A DNA stretch of 64,000 nucleotides from Camarhynchus parvulus (Eukaryota > Chordata > Aves > Passeriformes > Thraupidae), in the NCBI RefSeq assembly GCF_901933205.1, contig NC_044571.1:10393420-10457419 (forward strand). The letters run 5' to 3'. The translations under genes and the position numbers were made by a program. Of the stretch, positions 1 through 14,161 are shown piece after piece. The notes beneath the pieces were generated by a model. The model was not told where the DNA came from. It was given only the letters and a program-made list of their open reading frames with translations, and made no database searches. Every line of letters starts with the position of its first letter. The first letter of the stretch is position 1.

Positions 1-3000
1 GGATATCTCCAGAATATATAAGGAAGTATCAGTCAATACACGTACTCGGGATAATTTACATTGATCTATATCTATATCATAACCCATTAGTTCTATATTC
101 TGCATATTTTCTTAGGATGCAGTAAAATATTAAATTGCTATTTAAATATTTATTATGTTTCAATTAAATTACCTTTGGAACAAATTTTACTAAAAAATAT
201 TTTCACTGTACTTTTTAAGATAATATAAATGGCAATATTGCTATTTATTTTACTTAGAATTTCATTCTGGAACTTGTGCTATCTATTAATATATTTTTAT
301 AGCTTTTTTAATATGACCAAATAATCTGTCACAAACAGAACATTACATATAAGAAGAGAAACAGGCACAGTTTAAAGACAGCAAAGATCCTCATTGAATT
401 TTGCACATAGCAACTGCATGCAAGCTTTCAGTTTTACTAACTTATTGACTTTTTTATAATTTGTTTAAAAAACAATTTTTTAGCTTATTAGTGTTAAAAT
501 ACCTAGAAAGCATCTCCCTAAATGATCCGTTTATTATTTATAAATATTTAATTTTGCCCAATGTAGGGGTTTGAGTGCTGGAGATAGAGATTTTCTTCTA
601 TCACTTCCTGTGAGAGCAAGAGCCCCAGAACGTATGGGGTGTCACAATGCAGCATGAGAAAACCAAAGTAGTGTTTAAAAGTGAGGATTTCTCTTTTTTT
701 TCCAGTTCTTGGTAACATCAGAAGCCCAAGCCTCATGACCCATTGTGGCTGTCACACAGCTGGAGATGCTTTGCAAATTGTTTGTAGAGAAAAGAACCCT
801 TTTACTAAAAACCTAGAAAGGAGAAAAATAGGTTTTGGTTTGGCTTCAAAGTCACAAAGATGGATGTTTGACATTAACAAAAAAGCAAATCAAAATGTCT
901 CTATATTGGTTGTGGTTGCATTTTAGGGTGTTATTTAAATTAATGTTCAGACAGTGAAGATTTTTTTCTGTGTGCCTGAAGGGAAGGGATTTTCTAAAAT
1001 TTCTCCTCCAGAACATTCTCCCATTACCAGGAGACTTTACAACTTTGCCTGTTGTAGGCTTTTTTTCTCCCCAAAAAATGTCTAAATGATTGCAGTTTAA
1101 CAAGACAGCTTTTGGAGAGCAGATTAATTTTCACTTTGATGATAAGTGAAACTTCTCCTTCCACCTCATTATCTGCAAATCTTTTGGTGGAGCTGAGGCT
1201 GCTGGCTGTGTATCTCAAAAGACCTTTTTCTTGCAAGTGAGGCTGGCTTCTGTCTGCTCCCATGACTGTACAAGCACTGACATGTTTCCTCTGCTTTGTC
1301 TTAGTGGGCATAAATTCAAAACTGGCTACAGTTCAGGAGCAGCTTCTCCATGGGGAAAATGGGCTCTTTCTCCAGCAGAACTATGCCCATCTCCAATCCC
1401 ATTCCCTAGCTCTGGTGCCACAGACATCCTGCCCCTGAGTGCAGCAGCGCTTGGAGGAGAAGTCCTCATTAATCAGAGAGAATTAAACCTGTCACTGCTG
1501 CAGTAGGGCCACAGAAGATTGTGAAGATATTCTCAGTATCTTTTGGTTTTTTGCATGTGCAAAGGTTATGTTACTTCTCCAAATTAAATTTTAAGGCTTG
1601 AAATGTTTTCCACAAAAAGGACTCCCCTTCTAACACCTGTGCAAGTGCATTATCTGAAACAACAAGCATCTGCATAACAAAACACTTTCACCATTAGAAA
1701 TGTCTGAGTGAATACAGACTACATTTTAAAGACTTCTAAAATGATGCAGTATTGCATAATGAAATCTGAAATTTCTGAGTGAATTAGTAAAATTAGGAGG
1801 ACTAAAATGCATGTATTTTCATTATGTTAAAATTATTTGACTTTGTGTTCTTGTTTTTATGAACTCTTGTAGAATAACAAGAACTTCCTGAAATGTGTCA
1901 GATGTACCAAGTGAGCAAAGTAATCACCACTGCTGGCAATAGAGGGCACTAGACTTTCATTTGTAATATGTTTTACTAAGGGAAAAACTAATCAAGTTAT
2001 GTCTATTGAGACCTTTCACCTTTTCCTCCTCACATTTGGCCTTGCCCCCCTTGGATTTCTATTCAAACTGTCATCCTTTTTTGTTGCAGTTTAGGTAAAA
2101 TACCTGAATCTAAATAAAATTTTTCACTTGAAGTTATTATTGTATCTGTATCTTGAGAGAGGAATAGGAACAAGCTAAATATAGCACTACAATATTGGTC
2201 TCAGTGGTGTATATGTCAGCTTGTGAATTTGTAAACATTTACAAATTTGCATGATTGTTGCTGGCAGTAGACATCATCATTTCCGTGCTCAGAATTCATT
2301 ACTATTACATCTAATCATCTTCAGAATCTCCAAAGCAAAACTCTTCATGCAGACAAATAAGACTTTAGTGGATTCACATTCTACTTTGGAAGTTCAAAAA
2401 CAAAACCAGGAGAAAAAACAATTTTTGAGCTATTGTCCACATTTGTCTGAATATTATGGAAATTTAGTGATGCTCAAGCAAATACTGACTATTCTCCCTA
2501 TCTGAAAAAGATTAATCACATCTCTCAGGATCAATGAAGAGAGTAGAAGAGCAGGTGCAAGCTTGTACATTTAGGACTGGTGGATCTCTCTCCCCTGATC
2601 TTTCTACATCACATGAACAGATCCAGCACCTGTCCTTGTGTCAGTGCCACATCCTGTTAGTCAGTGAAGCTGAAAGCAAGGGAGAAACTTGTCACCAGCC
2701 CAGCTTCTCATCTGCACCCCTGGGGTAGGACCTTCAGTGGTTCCTGCCCTCCCCTGCTGCTCTGTGCCCTCCCTAAACCCCCTCTGCCTCAGACAGTGGG
2801 TGCAATTTGTGCCTCTCACACTTAGATCCTATTTTATAGTCTGTCTTTGACATCAGGAGGTTTGGCAATTCCTCCCATGTGTTTAAATGCATAAAACATT
2901 TTTAAAAAGTATGCCTTAGGGGTAATAAAACTGCCAAGCAACGCAAAACTAAGAAAACTCTTCAAACCACAAAGTATTTAGTTTTGGGCAGACCACGTAA

Positions 3001-5340
3001 GTGTTACAGATTGCATTTTTGGGTGTTCATGTATCAGTGTTGGTGATGATGAGAGGACCACTCCAGTCCAGTAAGCAGTTGTATCATTGTGTATTACTTT
3101 TTAAATTATGTTTTGAGGTATCTGTATTGTGTACAAAGACTTTCAGTTCCTTCAAAGGGTCTGCTGATGGATGTGATACTACAACTGGATCAAATGCAAC
3201 TCCTACTGATGTTAATTTCTTTAAACCGTTGCCTATATTTTAGGTCCTACTTGCCATGAAGAAGTAACATTATAAAAGATGATCTTACTAAGAAACAATA
3301 ATCTTATTTTTAAGTGATTGCAAATCACTGTATTTGCACAGGACCTTTCATATCTGCCTTTTACATAGGAAGTGGCTCCATCTGATTTTAGGAGTTTCTG
3401 GACCAACACTTCAAGAATATCTATTATTTTTATTGCTGCTTTCCTCCACTATTTCTCTGACCTTACATTTGGGAGTTCTGAAGGGAAAAAAAAAACTCAC
3501 CCTGAACATGATAGCTGCAGTTATTTATCAACAGCAGTGGCAAAATTGACATAGACATCCAATTTGGTTTTTGCTTAGAGAATTATTAAAGCCGCTTTAT
3601 TATTATTAAAGTTATTTTTTAAAAATCCTTTTTTCCCTGCTTTGGTACATCTTTTTATTCCCATGTTTTTGTATCCCAGTCTTATTAAATATTGATGTTC
3701 ATATCACTGACTTTGCTATACTTCCACTCTTTTCAATGATGTACATGACAGGTGTTATTGTAGAGGATAGCCATTTTTCTCTTCTATTTGCTTTCCACAG
3801 TGTGTTTGATTGATCTGCCAGTTTAAGCCCATCACATTTAAATCCTGCCAATATTAGTGTGAGAGCATATATTGCTGACTTAAAAACAGGATGCTTTTTG
3901 TATGCCCAAGTACTTGGTGATGGTTCTATTGAAACTATGATTTTATGGGAAAAGGATGAAACAAGTGATTTCTTCTGTTCAGTCTGGTACAGTTTTAAAC
4001 ATATATAAAAATAAGTTCATATAAAATATACATATATGTGTGTGTGTTTACTCTATATCCTAAACTATTGGTAACAATAATATCTTTTACATTAAAATAA
4101 AACTGCAACAAGCAAACCCTGACATGACTCCATGAGAATAATAATAATAAATTGTAATAAGTTGTGATTCCACTTGGAATTCTATTGAAAGCTGTAAGTA
4201 TTGACCAAGACAGAGGTAAGCACAGTTCTAAAAACATATTAAATGAGACTGTTCTCTTTTTTTATATTTATTTTTTTGGCCTAGTCTTTAGCTGAAGGAT
4301 GAAACAATCTATGAGGCTGTGTCTGTGCATGAAAGAAGCTATGAATGTTCTGTATATTTTATCTAATAACTGAGTCCTGAATTGAAAAAAAAAAATGGCA
4401 ATTTTCAAATGTGTTGATTTTTTTTTCCTTTTCTCTGTAGTCAACAATCATATGAAAATTGGCATTTTAAGTCAATAACTGGTTTTCTTTGGGGAAAAAA
4501 ATCATCTAAAGGCCCATTTGGCATTTTGCACAAGGAACTCAGGCATGAGACATTTAATGCAATCAGGTGTAAGCAACACAGTTTATCACCACAGGTAGAA
4601 TCAGGGTTCCATTACAGGATTGTATTCCATTACTGCATGAAACATTAAAAATCCCTACTTAAAAAGATGAAAGGTTATCTTGCCACCCTCATAGCAATGA
4701 CTAAAGTACTGAGGAAGTTTAGGCAAAATGCACTGAAAAAATCTCCGTCACTTTCTCACAGAATTCTTAAATGGTGTGTTTGCATAAGATATAAAACTTA
4801 AAGGGAGCCATTCTTAAGGCAACTGGTCAGAGTGCACAGAAGGAGGAACGGCAAGTCTTGATTCAGCTATGGGCAATACACAGGGCTTGTAGACAGCAAG
4901 GTTTTCTATAATTCTGACAAATGTGCATTCAAATGTGATGTCCTAGTGGAACAAATCAAGACAAGTTGAATCCAAATTATAATATTTAAGGTCAGAAACA
5001 GGAGCTATGCTGAAAAGAAGATGAGGAAGGGACCCAAAAGAAGAAGGGAATGCACCTATCAGGGTGCATCACAATCTCCTTACATAAGGTTATCAAATGT
5101 GCTGTTTACTATCTCATCTCATGCATTTGAATAGTGAAGCAGCATCCGAACAGTTCCTTCTTGTATTTTTGCCTATAGGAAAGAGCCTAGTACGTTTCTT
5201 TTGACGTTTTTTTGATCTTTTAATTTCTACTTAAATAAGCAAGCATTTGAGTTGGTCTATGCAGTCGGTGCTGATTATTCAGTTATTCACTCAGGATAAT
5301 TTAGTGTTTGTGTTGTCACCAATTTCTGTGAAAGAAATTA
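1..5340. other. AT-rich single-copy DNA, no gene recognised
   Basis: No coding exon, RNA gene or recognised transposon was found here. The sequence is AT-rich, with short homopolymer and trinucleotide runs such as the AAT run near 4137-4153 and a short TG run near 4036-4048. A locally GC-richer patch at about 1310-1510 has short open frames but no recognisable domain. The open frames are below 100 codons, overlap on both strands and look like chance. Confidence 0.6.
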
Positions 5341-5740
5341 TAGAATCACTAGGGCTGAAAATACCCAACTTTTGGTCTTTTTTACACCACCATGTCAGCT
5401 AAACCATAGTACTTAGTACCACATCCAGTCATTTCCTGAACACTTCCAGGGATGGTGACTCCACCACCTCCTTGGGCAGCTTGTTACCATGCTTGACAAC
5501 TCATTCAGTGAAAAAAGTTTCAGAGAGCAATAAGGTCTTTTCTCCAGGATCAACATGCACAACTCCCCCAGACCCTTCCTCAGCTCTGTTACCCTTCTCT
5601 GGGCTCAATACCTCAATGTCTTTCTTGTAGTGAGGGGCCCAGAACTGGACATGGCACTTGAAAAGTGGCCTCACCAGGGTCAAGTACAGAGGGGCCATCA
5701 CTGCCCTGGTCTTGCTGGCCACGCTATTTTTGATATAGAA
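5341..5740 (-). mobile_element. CR1 LINE fragment, 3' part, internally deleted
   Basis: Read on the minus strand this is the C-terminal end of CR1 ORF2 (reverse transcriptase) plus the 3' UTR. The minus-strand frame at 5501-5722 includes [15 protein letters not shown], the conserved stretch after the RT domain of avian CR1 elements. The plus strand shows typical reverse-complement CR1 words: AACACTTCCAGGGATGG near 5440, CCTTGGGCAGC near 5471 and TGCTGGCCACGCTATTT near 5713. The element ends near 5341 at TAGAATCACTAG, a degenerate form of the CR1 3' octamer end. About 200-300 bases that CR1 relatives carry between the 3' UTR block and the RT block seem to be missing near 5520. It is 5'-truncated and dead. 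The CR1 call is firm; the subfamily is not resolved. Confidence 0.9.
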
Positions 5741-7709
5741 AATGTCAGATATTACTTTAGTATACTACATTAAGAGATTATACTAGATCATATTCTATAG
5801 CATACCATATGTATATTTACTACAGTATACCATATTAAAAGAGTAAAGTTTAAGTGATGCATCTCTTAGCAGCAGCAGTTAGAACTGAAGAATATGCTCA
5901 AGAAGATAGAATTATATAAAAACATGGAAAATAGGAAAAAATGTCTCTTGAAAGTTGCAATTGAAGCAATCAGTGAAGCATTTTTTCCCTAGGTCACAAG
6001 CACTAAATATGTCAGGGATCTAGATGATAGCTGGCTGCTAGATGATCAGGTTGTAAAGGGTGTGTGTTGCAGGGCAATAAAATGCTGCACCTTTAACTAC
6101 TTTGCAGAGAAGCTGACTGATTAATTGGATAATAACTAATAAAAGCCATCTGGACTTACACTATCCTTTATCACATTGAACAATATTCCAATTTTTGTCA
6201 TATATCTTACTACTAATGTCTTAATCATACAAAGCATCCATCTTGCCTAATATGATGGCTGACTTCATAGTCATGGAAACACAAATCACACTGGCACATT
6301 CATGTGCTGACCTGCTACCACAGACCCCCAGCATGTTCAGCCACCAGGGACAGTGAGCAGTCAGGGGTTCAAGGTCTCCCATGGGGCCCAAGAGAATGGG
6401 ATGAGGGTGCTGGTGTGGGTGGTATTTGGAGAATTGGTGATCCCAAGGTCTTTGCAAGCCAGACTGGCCTCTCACAGTAGCATTTCACTTTGGAGGCTGT
6501 CTCCAGCCATGATCTCCTCTCCAAATGATCTGCAACATCTAGTCCTAATTGTGATCATCTCTGGTCTAGGAATGCCATGGATCTCTCAATCAAATATTTC
6601 CCCTTTCATCTTTTTTTTTTTTATCAAGTTGTCATTGGTTTTCACCAAACAGTGTGTTTCTGATATGAACAGATCACCTTAAGAGTCAAGGGCAGTTTTT
6701 GTTTTGTCCCTTGCCATCAAGCTCTGGTTTGCACAATTGTCTGGGGCAAAGTAGAAGTAGAAAGGGAAGGCTGTGCATGCTCTCCACAGGAGCATTCATG
6801 GAAATTTAGACAATGGCTTACTAGCTAAACAGTTTTTTTCCTGTTTTGCTTGCTTCCCTGCCAGGGAACTTAGGAAGCCTTCTGCATTAATGCTTTTCTT
6901 CACACAGTGTGATTCTGAGCATCTCTCTTGATTTCAGTGGCACTAGAAGTCACCTCTTATAATAGAAATAATATTGCAGTAAGCAATGGTTCAGAAGAGA
7001 CTTAACTATAAACTTTAAGCCATCAATTGCTTTGTACTCTTTGATTTCAACCTTGTATATCCAGAGGAGGATGCTAATATTGGTAATACTTTAAACTACT
7101 TTGTCTATTTCTCTTTCTGCCAGAAATGGTTCAACTTGCTAGACGTGGGGATCCATCTGATATAATGGAGAAGAGTCAATATAGTTTTCAAAGTCATGCC
7201 TCATAATTGCATTGCTTCTTCAAAAGAATCTCTTTGAATACATAAGTATGACTGAAACACACAAAAAAGTGTGTATCTGTAAATATTTTTTTTCTTTCAA
7301 AAAGACAAAATTAAAAAGATCTTATGTTTCACAAAGCTGCTGTAAGAAAAGAAACAAAAGGACAGAAATGAGGTCTTTTTACACAGCAGAGGGAAGCTAG
7401 CAGTGGGGTTGAATGCAAATTTCTATTGAGCTGATGATTATCGGGTAAAGGCATGTGGCAAAACTACTGATGGTTCAGAATCATTCAGGTCAGATAGAAG
7501 CAGCTTGAAGAGGGATTTCATTATACTGAATGGCAAGGTGATTGAATGACATTTGATATTTAATATTTGTTTGCATAAAGAAAAAACACTTTAATAGATA
7601 AGGCTTATATTACTTCTTCCTTTGCGCATATTATATGGCCTGAATGAGACTTCACCACACAGAGCTGTTTACAGCGACTCTCAGATATGTCTCCGTGAAG
7701 TTTAAAAAA

Positions 7710-7730
7710 TTTTTTTTTTTTTTTTTTTTT
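7710..7730. repeat. Poly(T) tract
   Basis: An uninterrupted run of 21 T. No recognisable retroelement body lies beside it, so it is listed as a simple repeat and not as an element tail. Confidence 0.9.
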
Positions 7731-8497
7731 GATTTACATTACATCAGCAAGAAATCTAAGCCCATCCTGAATTTTCTGAACATTAAGGAACAGAAGCTTT
7801 CTTGGGAAATTTCTAATCATGGAAATTAGGGCATTATTTAGAAGTACTGTGCCATTTTATACTTGTGCTATCCTTATACTCTTTTCTTAAGGAGAACAGG
7901 CCACTGTCAGAGTTGTGTGAACCTAGAAGAGCCCTTGGTTTGCCCAGAATAGCAATTCTTATTTTACTCTCTTATAATAATTTCATGCTAATTATGCATT
8001 AGAATATTCAAGATTATTTTTTTCCAGGAAATGACAATCACTTCCCATAGTGAGTTATTAATGGCACCACATTTAGCATAACATAAAAATGGCCCTCATA
8101 GGCACAGAAATAGTAATCCAAAAGCTGGAGGCTGTGTCGAGGCTCCATCTGTGACAGAGGAATGAACACACCCACCCAGCACACTTTTGGGCGGTGAGGG
8201 AATTCAGCGTGTTAGGAGGGAGGGGAGCCCAGAGGACAGATACATTTATCTCTACAAAATGTCCAGCTACTGAGTGGCTGGGCCAGCAACCGGTGTGTGG
8301 TGATTTATCTCCTTCAACTGGCCCAACCCCAAAGCCATTTGCACACCACCTCGTTTCTGGCAATCTCCCCACTCTTTGATATCCAACCCAAATATGTATG
8401 AAACCCATTGTCTCCTTCAATAAAATGGAAGATGGATAAACTGTATAAACTTTGACTAAATATGCCCAAATGCTTCATAAAAATCAATCAGTGGAGG

Positions 8498-8515
8498 AAA
8501 AAAAAAAAAAAAAAA
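8498..8515. repeat. Poly(A) tract
   Basis: A run of 18 A. No retroelement body was recognised upstream, so it is called a homopolymer only. Confidence 0.9.
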
Positions 8516-9381
8516 GTGGTTGTAAAGAGTAAAGTTAAACCATAAAAGCAGAAATTACTTTCTGCATGAAAATGCACCAAACTGTTCTCCTGTTCTCCTT
8601 GAGAATCTGGGATGGGGAAGCTGCCTTTTCAAAATTAATTTTCTCATTTTCACATAAAAATCCTATGTTGAATGTGATTAAAAAAAAAAAGTTAACTACG
8701 AGATGCTGTGACTGTTACATTTTGTTTGTTGTTACAGTAGATGCTTTTTATTAACACCTCACAAAATAATGGAAATACACTTGAAAACCTCCACACTTCA
8801 GAGCCCTAAGCTATATTGTGACCTTCTATACCACACAAAGCTATTCAGTTAGTTTTTCTCATTAGCCAAAGGGAGGAAACTAGTGTTAAACAACTTTATT
8901 TTTAATATTATGGTTTTTATAGTTGATTGAAGATGTATTCAGTTGTGGATTGGCAATAAACATACGTGTAGAAGGTCAAGCAGATTACAAATATCTTTTA
9001 AATCTTCTGTTTCCCAGTTTTATAAGATTATGAGCAAAATAGCTTAATAGAAAAAATGCATTCTGTTTATGCCATTCCTTTACCTCTAAAGAAGAAAAAC
9101 ATTTAATAGCTCTCTACTCCCTTTCGCTTAGCTGCAATTTCCTCTTCAAATTATCTAGGTCACTTAGGCCCACTTATCATTTACCTATTTTTAGCTTGCT
9201 AGTTGTCTCCTACTCCTGGAGAATTATCCTGTTGGCAATTAAATTTCCTGACACTTTTTTTTCTCCTTTCTCTCTGTAGACTGAGCATATTTGAGGTGTA
9301 CCAGCATGAAGTAATGTTGGTCACTGAAAGGTCCATATTTACAACAATCTGTAATTTTTCTTGAGGATTTTTCTTTAGTAG

Positions 9382-9413
9382 GTTTTTTTTTTGTTTGTTT
9401 GTTTGTTTGTTTG
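9382..9413. repeat. Poly(T) followed by (GTTT)n microsatellite
   Basis: A T run passes directly into about five GTTT units. On the minus strand it translates as a K/Q/N/T-rich stretch and inflates a long spurious open frame there. Confidence 0.9.
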
Positions 9414-11865
9414 ATTCCTGGAAGAAGAATTTGAGAGCACAGAATGTGATAAGGAGAAGTAAGCCTGTCATGGTGTGAAATACAGGTACACAGGTCTCCC
9501 CTGCTGAACATTTATACAAATTATGATGAACGTGTGTGTATGTATTTTCCTTTCTAACAATGCATCTGCTTCCTACATGAGTTGCAAACACAACTCTGCT
9601 GTCTCCAAGCATGGACTTTGATAAATTGATCAGTGGGGCACAGTTAAGAAACCTCTGAGCTTGGTTTGGTCGTAGTAAAGATGGAAATCCAAGCTGTGTA
9701 GCTTCTTCATGTGCAATTGTGTCATGAGGCACCGTATGGCTCAATCCAACTGTGCCCAAAGCTGCACTCCTGGAATGTGGCATTGACTGGCTGTAATATC
9801 ATTTTCTAGTTGCACAGACAGAGCCAAACACAACCAGCACTGAGCTTTGGTTATGATTTTGGATATGGCTTTCATGTCTGTGCAGAGAAAATGCATAGCA
9901 CCCAGCCCTGGGTGCGTGACATTGCCTAGGTAGGCAGAAGTGAGCAAGCTGCTCTTCCTCAGATTTCCATACAGAGGAACACAGGAGTTAGATGAATGTA
10001 ATATTTTAGAGGGAATTGGTTATTCTGAAAGCTTATGGTAATTACGGCAATATAAGGAAATTAAAGTAGGAATCTTCTCTTCTGCTACTAACTGCCAGTG
10101 AAGAATGCATTATTATGTAATTATCTAAATGTTTGCATTGCTGATGAATACACTGGTGGCAGAATATGATCTTGTGCATCCATGTATTTGCCTTTAATTA
10201 TAAACAGACGGAATGCATGAGCAGTGTAATTTAACATTCTTTTCTCTATAAAAATGTTCCATAAATGTTAATATTTTCATTGGCATCACGTGCCTCATCC
10301 AAATGAAAAACTGTCATTTGTTGTTACATCTCTTATCTACAAGTGATAGTGGGACAATTTGTGAAAGCAATTGAAATTTTAACAATAAGCATATATGAAA
10401 TTTTGTGCCATTTTAAAAGCTATATCATAATCTGAAATCACACTTAGAAAACATAAGAAGAGAAAGGATGTATTGCATAGATGGTTTGCTCTGTAACTGA
10501 TGCATGGGAGACATATCTACCTGTGTATCTATAGATATAGATACATAGAAATATATATGTGTGTATATATATAAATATATATGGATTATATATAAACCTC
10601 TCAAAATAAGTGGAAATCTATGAAAAGTAGTCTCTAGATTTACTAGTTTCTCCCATAATAATGTTAAATAACTTTTCTCCCCTCTGTAGAATCAATAAAT
10701 TCTGACGATCATGGCACAGTTCACATTTTGGAAAAAAAGAGGATTATTTAGTATTTTGTGAGGCTACAATTTGCTTTTAGGTTGACATAGTCTGTTTCAA
10801 ACACTTTTAAGATGCTTGATATACTTCAAGGTACAAAGCAGCTCATGAATCTTAAAATATAGTGGGTCATTGTTTCAAGCAGTTGTTTCATATACCCTTT
10901 TTATGTGAGCTATAATATGGTAGAGATAAATTTGGAATCTGATACCTGATGAAAAGTAATTCCAACATAGAAATAGTCAGATTTTTTTATCTTATTTTAG
11001 GTTAAATATTCATAAATATATTAAATAACTCCACCTACTGAAAGGAGAAAAAGGAAAGTTTTTTAGGAGAAAAAGGGAAAAGCGAAGAAGACTATAACCA
11101 AGTACTGATACATTTAATACCGGTCCTGCAAGTGTACTTGCTTTGTAAGAGGTTTTTGCAGGTAATAAAAGGCAGAATATGTGTGGTTCAGGATTTTAAA
11201 GTGTATTACAATATTTATTTGTATTTTTTCCTTTAATTCCATTAACTAGGTCTCTCAGCTTATATTCTCTCTCACATGTGCAAATGCTTCTCAGTTATAT
11301 TGACAGTGACTTTTGCCTATGATGAGCCTATGTGTTGAGACCTGCAGTTCATTGTGAAACTTATTGATGAGGTATTCTGAACTTCCCTATGAAATAACAG
11401 TAGTTGTTGAACTTAATTTCTCTTCAGGCTATAAGAAAACAATTTAGATGCTCATCATATGGGAAAAATTGTATTTGAAAGTGTTCAAGAATTGACACAA
11501 AAGAGGAAAGCTTAAATGGTCTTGACTGCGCAGAAGTACCTTCTAAAACAAAAAAAAATGAGCAATCACAGAGTGAAAATTTCTTGGCATATACATTAAA
11601 TGTGAAAACATATGTGTGTCCCTAAACCCTGGTTGAAATACTGGAGAAGCTGAGAAGTCTTGGTAATAAATATAATCTAAAAATGTGATTTAATATTGTG
11701 TCTGGCTTTTTTGTATCCAGTTTATAAAAGATCTCAAATGGACTTAACCCCTATTTTCCTAGGGCAGAACTTCAGTGGTGACTGAGGCACCACTAATGCC
11801 TCCAGACCTTGCAATGACAGGGCAAGAGTGGAGATTGAGACCCCTAGAGATCCTTAACAGATGTG

Positions 11866-11925
11866 TTTTGTTCTGGCTTTTTGGTTTGTTTTATTTGGGG
11901 TTTTTTTTTGTTTTTTTTTTTTTTA
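11866..11925. repeat. T/G-rich low-complexity tract
   Basis: Runs of T broken by single or double G, ending in a T run of more than ten. It is similar in composition to the tracts near 25.0, 26.8, 37.5 and 60.8 kb. Confidence 0.8.
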
Positions 11926-12764
11926 AGAATGTGGGATTGGAATATGAAATTGGCTGTCTCATGTTCAGAGGATGTGAGCAAAGTCAGGTGTATTTTTCTG
12001 CCAGTTACAGAAGCAGTCAATATTTGGGTCCCAACAGCATCATAATTAGAACAAAGCATGACATACGATCAGAATAAAAGAATGAAGTAGTGAGAAATGA
12101 TGTGAAGCACTTCAAAAAGAATAAAAAAATGGAAGAACAGTCTAGTCTTGTGCAAAATTAGATGTTACCTAATTATTGGAAGGCTCTGTGTACATTTTTA
12201 GTGACTCCTCTTCGTAGCTGCATCAGATATAACATAAATGCACGTCTTTGCTTGCAAGGTCCTTTTCACCTTCTCACTGCCCTTTCTGGCCTCTAAATAA
12301 TAAGAGTGAAATAGAGTGAACCTCTTATAAAGTGGTTTTACTAGCAATTTAATAAATTTATGTTCTCTATTTTTTTTGCCTCTTACACCAGAAAAGCTCT
12401 ACACACATTTTTTCAAATCTATTTGTCTGTCATACATTAAATTATTTCTTAAGAACATCTTCCAGTGTTTGGAATTTGGTATTTGCTTATGTTTTTCTTC
12501 TAGCATAATTCTTTTCAGGTATGCATTCCAAAGCTTTGGGATATGTTGTTGTTCATCTTATTTTCACCTTTTGCTCTATTGCATCTTTGTGCACTTTGTT
12601 CTATCTTTATTGGTACTCAGCTAGTGAGCTCTATAGGTCAGCAAACCCCTGGTGGATTTTTATGTTTATCCAGTGCCTATCCCAGTGGGCTTCTGGTTCA
12701 AGATTGATTCTTAAGTACTATGGTAATACAAATTATAATTTTGAATTGGGTATGAGTCACTAAT

Positions 12765-12785
12765 ATTCATATAACTCATATGAAT
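12765..12785. other. Small perfect inverted repeat
   Basis: Arms ATTCATAT and ATATGAAT (8 bp) flank a 5-base loop. It is AT-only apart from one C/G pair, so it could easily arise by chance in this composition. Confidence 0.6.
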
Positions 12786-14161
12786 TATATGACTTGCAGT
12801 AGATGTTATAAATATTGACCTTAGTATCCTGCTCAAATTTGTCTCAACCAATATCTTCTCACTAATCTATGAAAATTTAGGCTACATGAAGCAAGAATAA
12901 GCCCAGCTGAGTGGCAGAGTTGGGCTAGAAAGGATGTACTGAGTGAGTATTTTATGATTTTTTCCACTATTTTCATCAGCTTTTTGAACAGCAGAAATAG
13001 AGAATACCAATATTAAATGACACCAGACTTATGGAGATTGTGGCAACAAGCAATTTGGAATGGAGGATAAGATTTTAAAGGAAACACATTTTTCCTAGTT
13101 GAAGCAATGACCAGAAATAAAATAGATTGAATAGAAACTAATGTAAAATACCACAATTAACTATGAATAACTGAACACAGATTGTGGAATGGATCATAAT
13201 ATTGTATGCAGCTGGTATCATAAAACAAACACAAGGCAACATTGCCCCACATGTGCAGGTAAGGCTGTCACTGGAACCTGTATTGAGCTCTCTCTAAGAG
13301 CAGTCAGTGCAAACACATTCTCCTGACCTCTGACACCTTGGCAGCTGTGTTCTGTGCTCGGGAGGGACTATGTGGGGTTGGCACAGTGATTGCAGCTGCT
13401 CCTGGGGCCTCTTGAGGAATGGCTGTGGGCCTGTGTCCTTGTCATAAAGTGGGAGAGGGTGGTGGAAAATAATCATCCTGGACTGTCTTGGAGGGCTGTG
13501 CCAGCCCCTCCCAATAGGCTGTGGCATTCATTTCTGGTGGGAGGGAAGCTGTGCCAGGACACACAGCAAGAGGATATGCAAGGGCAGGATGGGAAGGGGG
13601 AGCTGTGTTTTGTGTAAGTTTCAATGGTATCAGTACTGATTCTCAACAAGATTATAGATACTGTTAATTTAGATATATTTATAGATGCTGTTCAGTTACT
13701 GAGAATAAAACCAGGCTGCAAATACATGGCTAGGCAGTTCCCTCCTATTTTTAAATTTGTAGCAATCATTTCCTCCTTGTAATGCCCTTCTAGCCTTGAA
13801 TGTGGCATGAAAAATTCTGTATTCTGTAAAGCTGTGTTTGTTCCAACATGCTGTTTGCCTTGCTGTGTATACTCAGTGATAAGATTTCTGTGCTTTCCTG
13901 TACATATTTAGTTAAAAGGAGATGGCAAAAGGCCCAAAATAATTTGCCAAACTTTCCTGGGACACGCATGCAGGCGTAATATGGAAATAGTGCTTTCTGA
14001 CGTGGACTGAGAGTGATAGATGAGATGACATGTTGTAGATAAAACACACGTTTGTTAGGTTTTTTTGGGAGGCATAAGTAAGATTATTTTCTCTGGAGAG
14101 CCAGTTACAGGGCTAGCATTTTTAAAGCAGGTCATGTGCTGTGAGCAAAGGCCTGAAGTGG

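Larger units (their letters stand above)
5741..14161. other. Single-copy AT-rich DNA with microsatellites
   Basis: No gene was recognised. The block holds homopolymers (T run 7710-7730, A run 8498-8515), GTTT repeats near 9391-9413, TA-rich sequence near 10545-10590 and a T/G-rich tract near 11866-11925. GC-richer patches at about 6290-6540, 8110-8400 and 13280-13610 contain short frames with no domain I can identify. A 194-codon minus-strand frame at 9199-9783 runs through the GTTT repeat, which yields a K/N/Q-rich stretch, and is judged spurious. Confidence 0.55.

Noticed and set aside
4021..4050. TATATATGTGTGTG as a notable microsatellite
   Set aside because: Only about six TG units; too short to list separately.
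9199..9783. 194-codon minus-strand open frame, nearly the longest in the window
   Set aside because: It runs through a (GTTT)n/poly(T) tract that removes stops and yields a K/N/Q-rich stretch. No domain, no homolog recognised, and an overlapping frame is also open on the same strand.
12690..12710. GGTTCAAGATT as a tRNA B-box
   Set aside because: The match to GGTTCRANNCC is poor and no A-box, cloverleaf or terminator is present.
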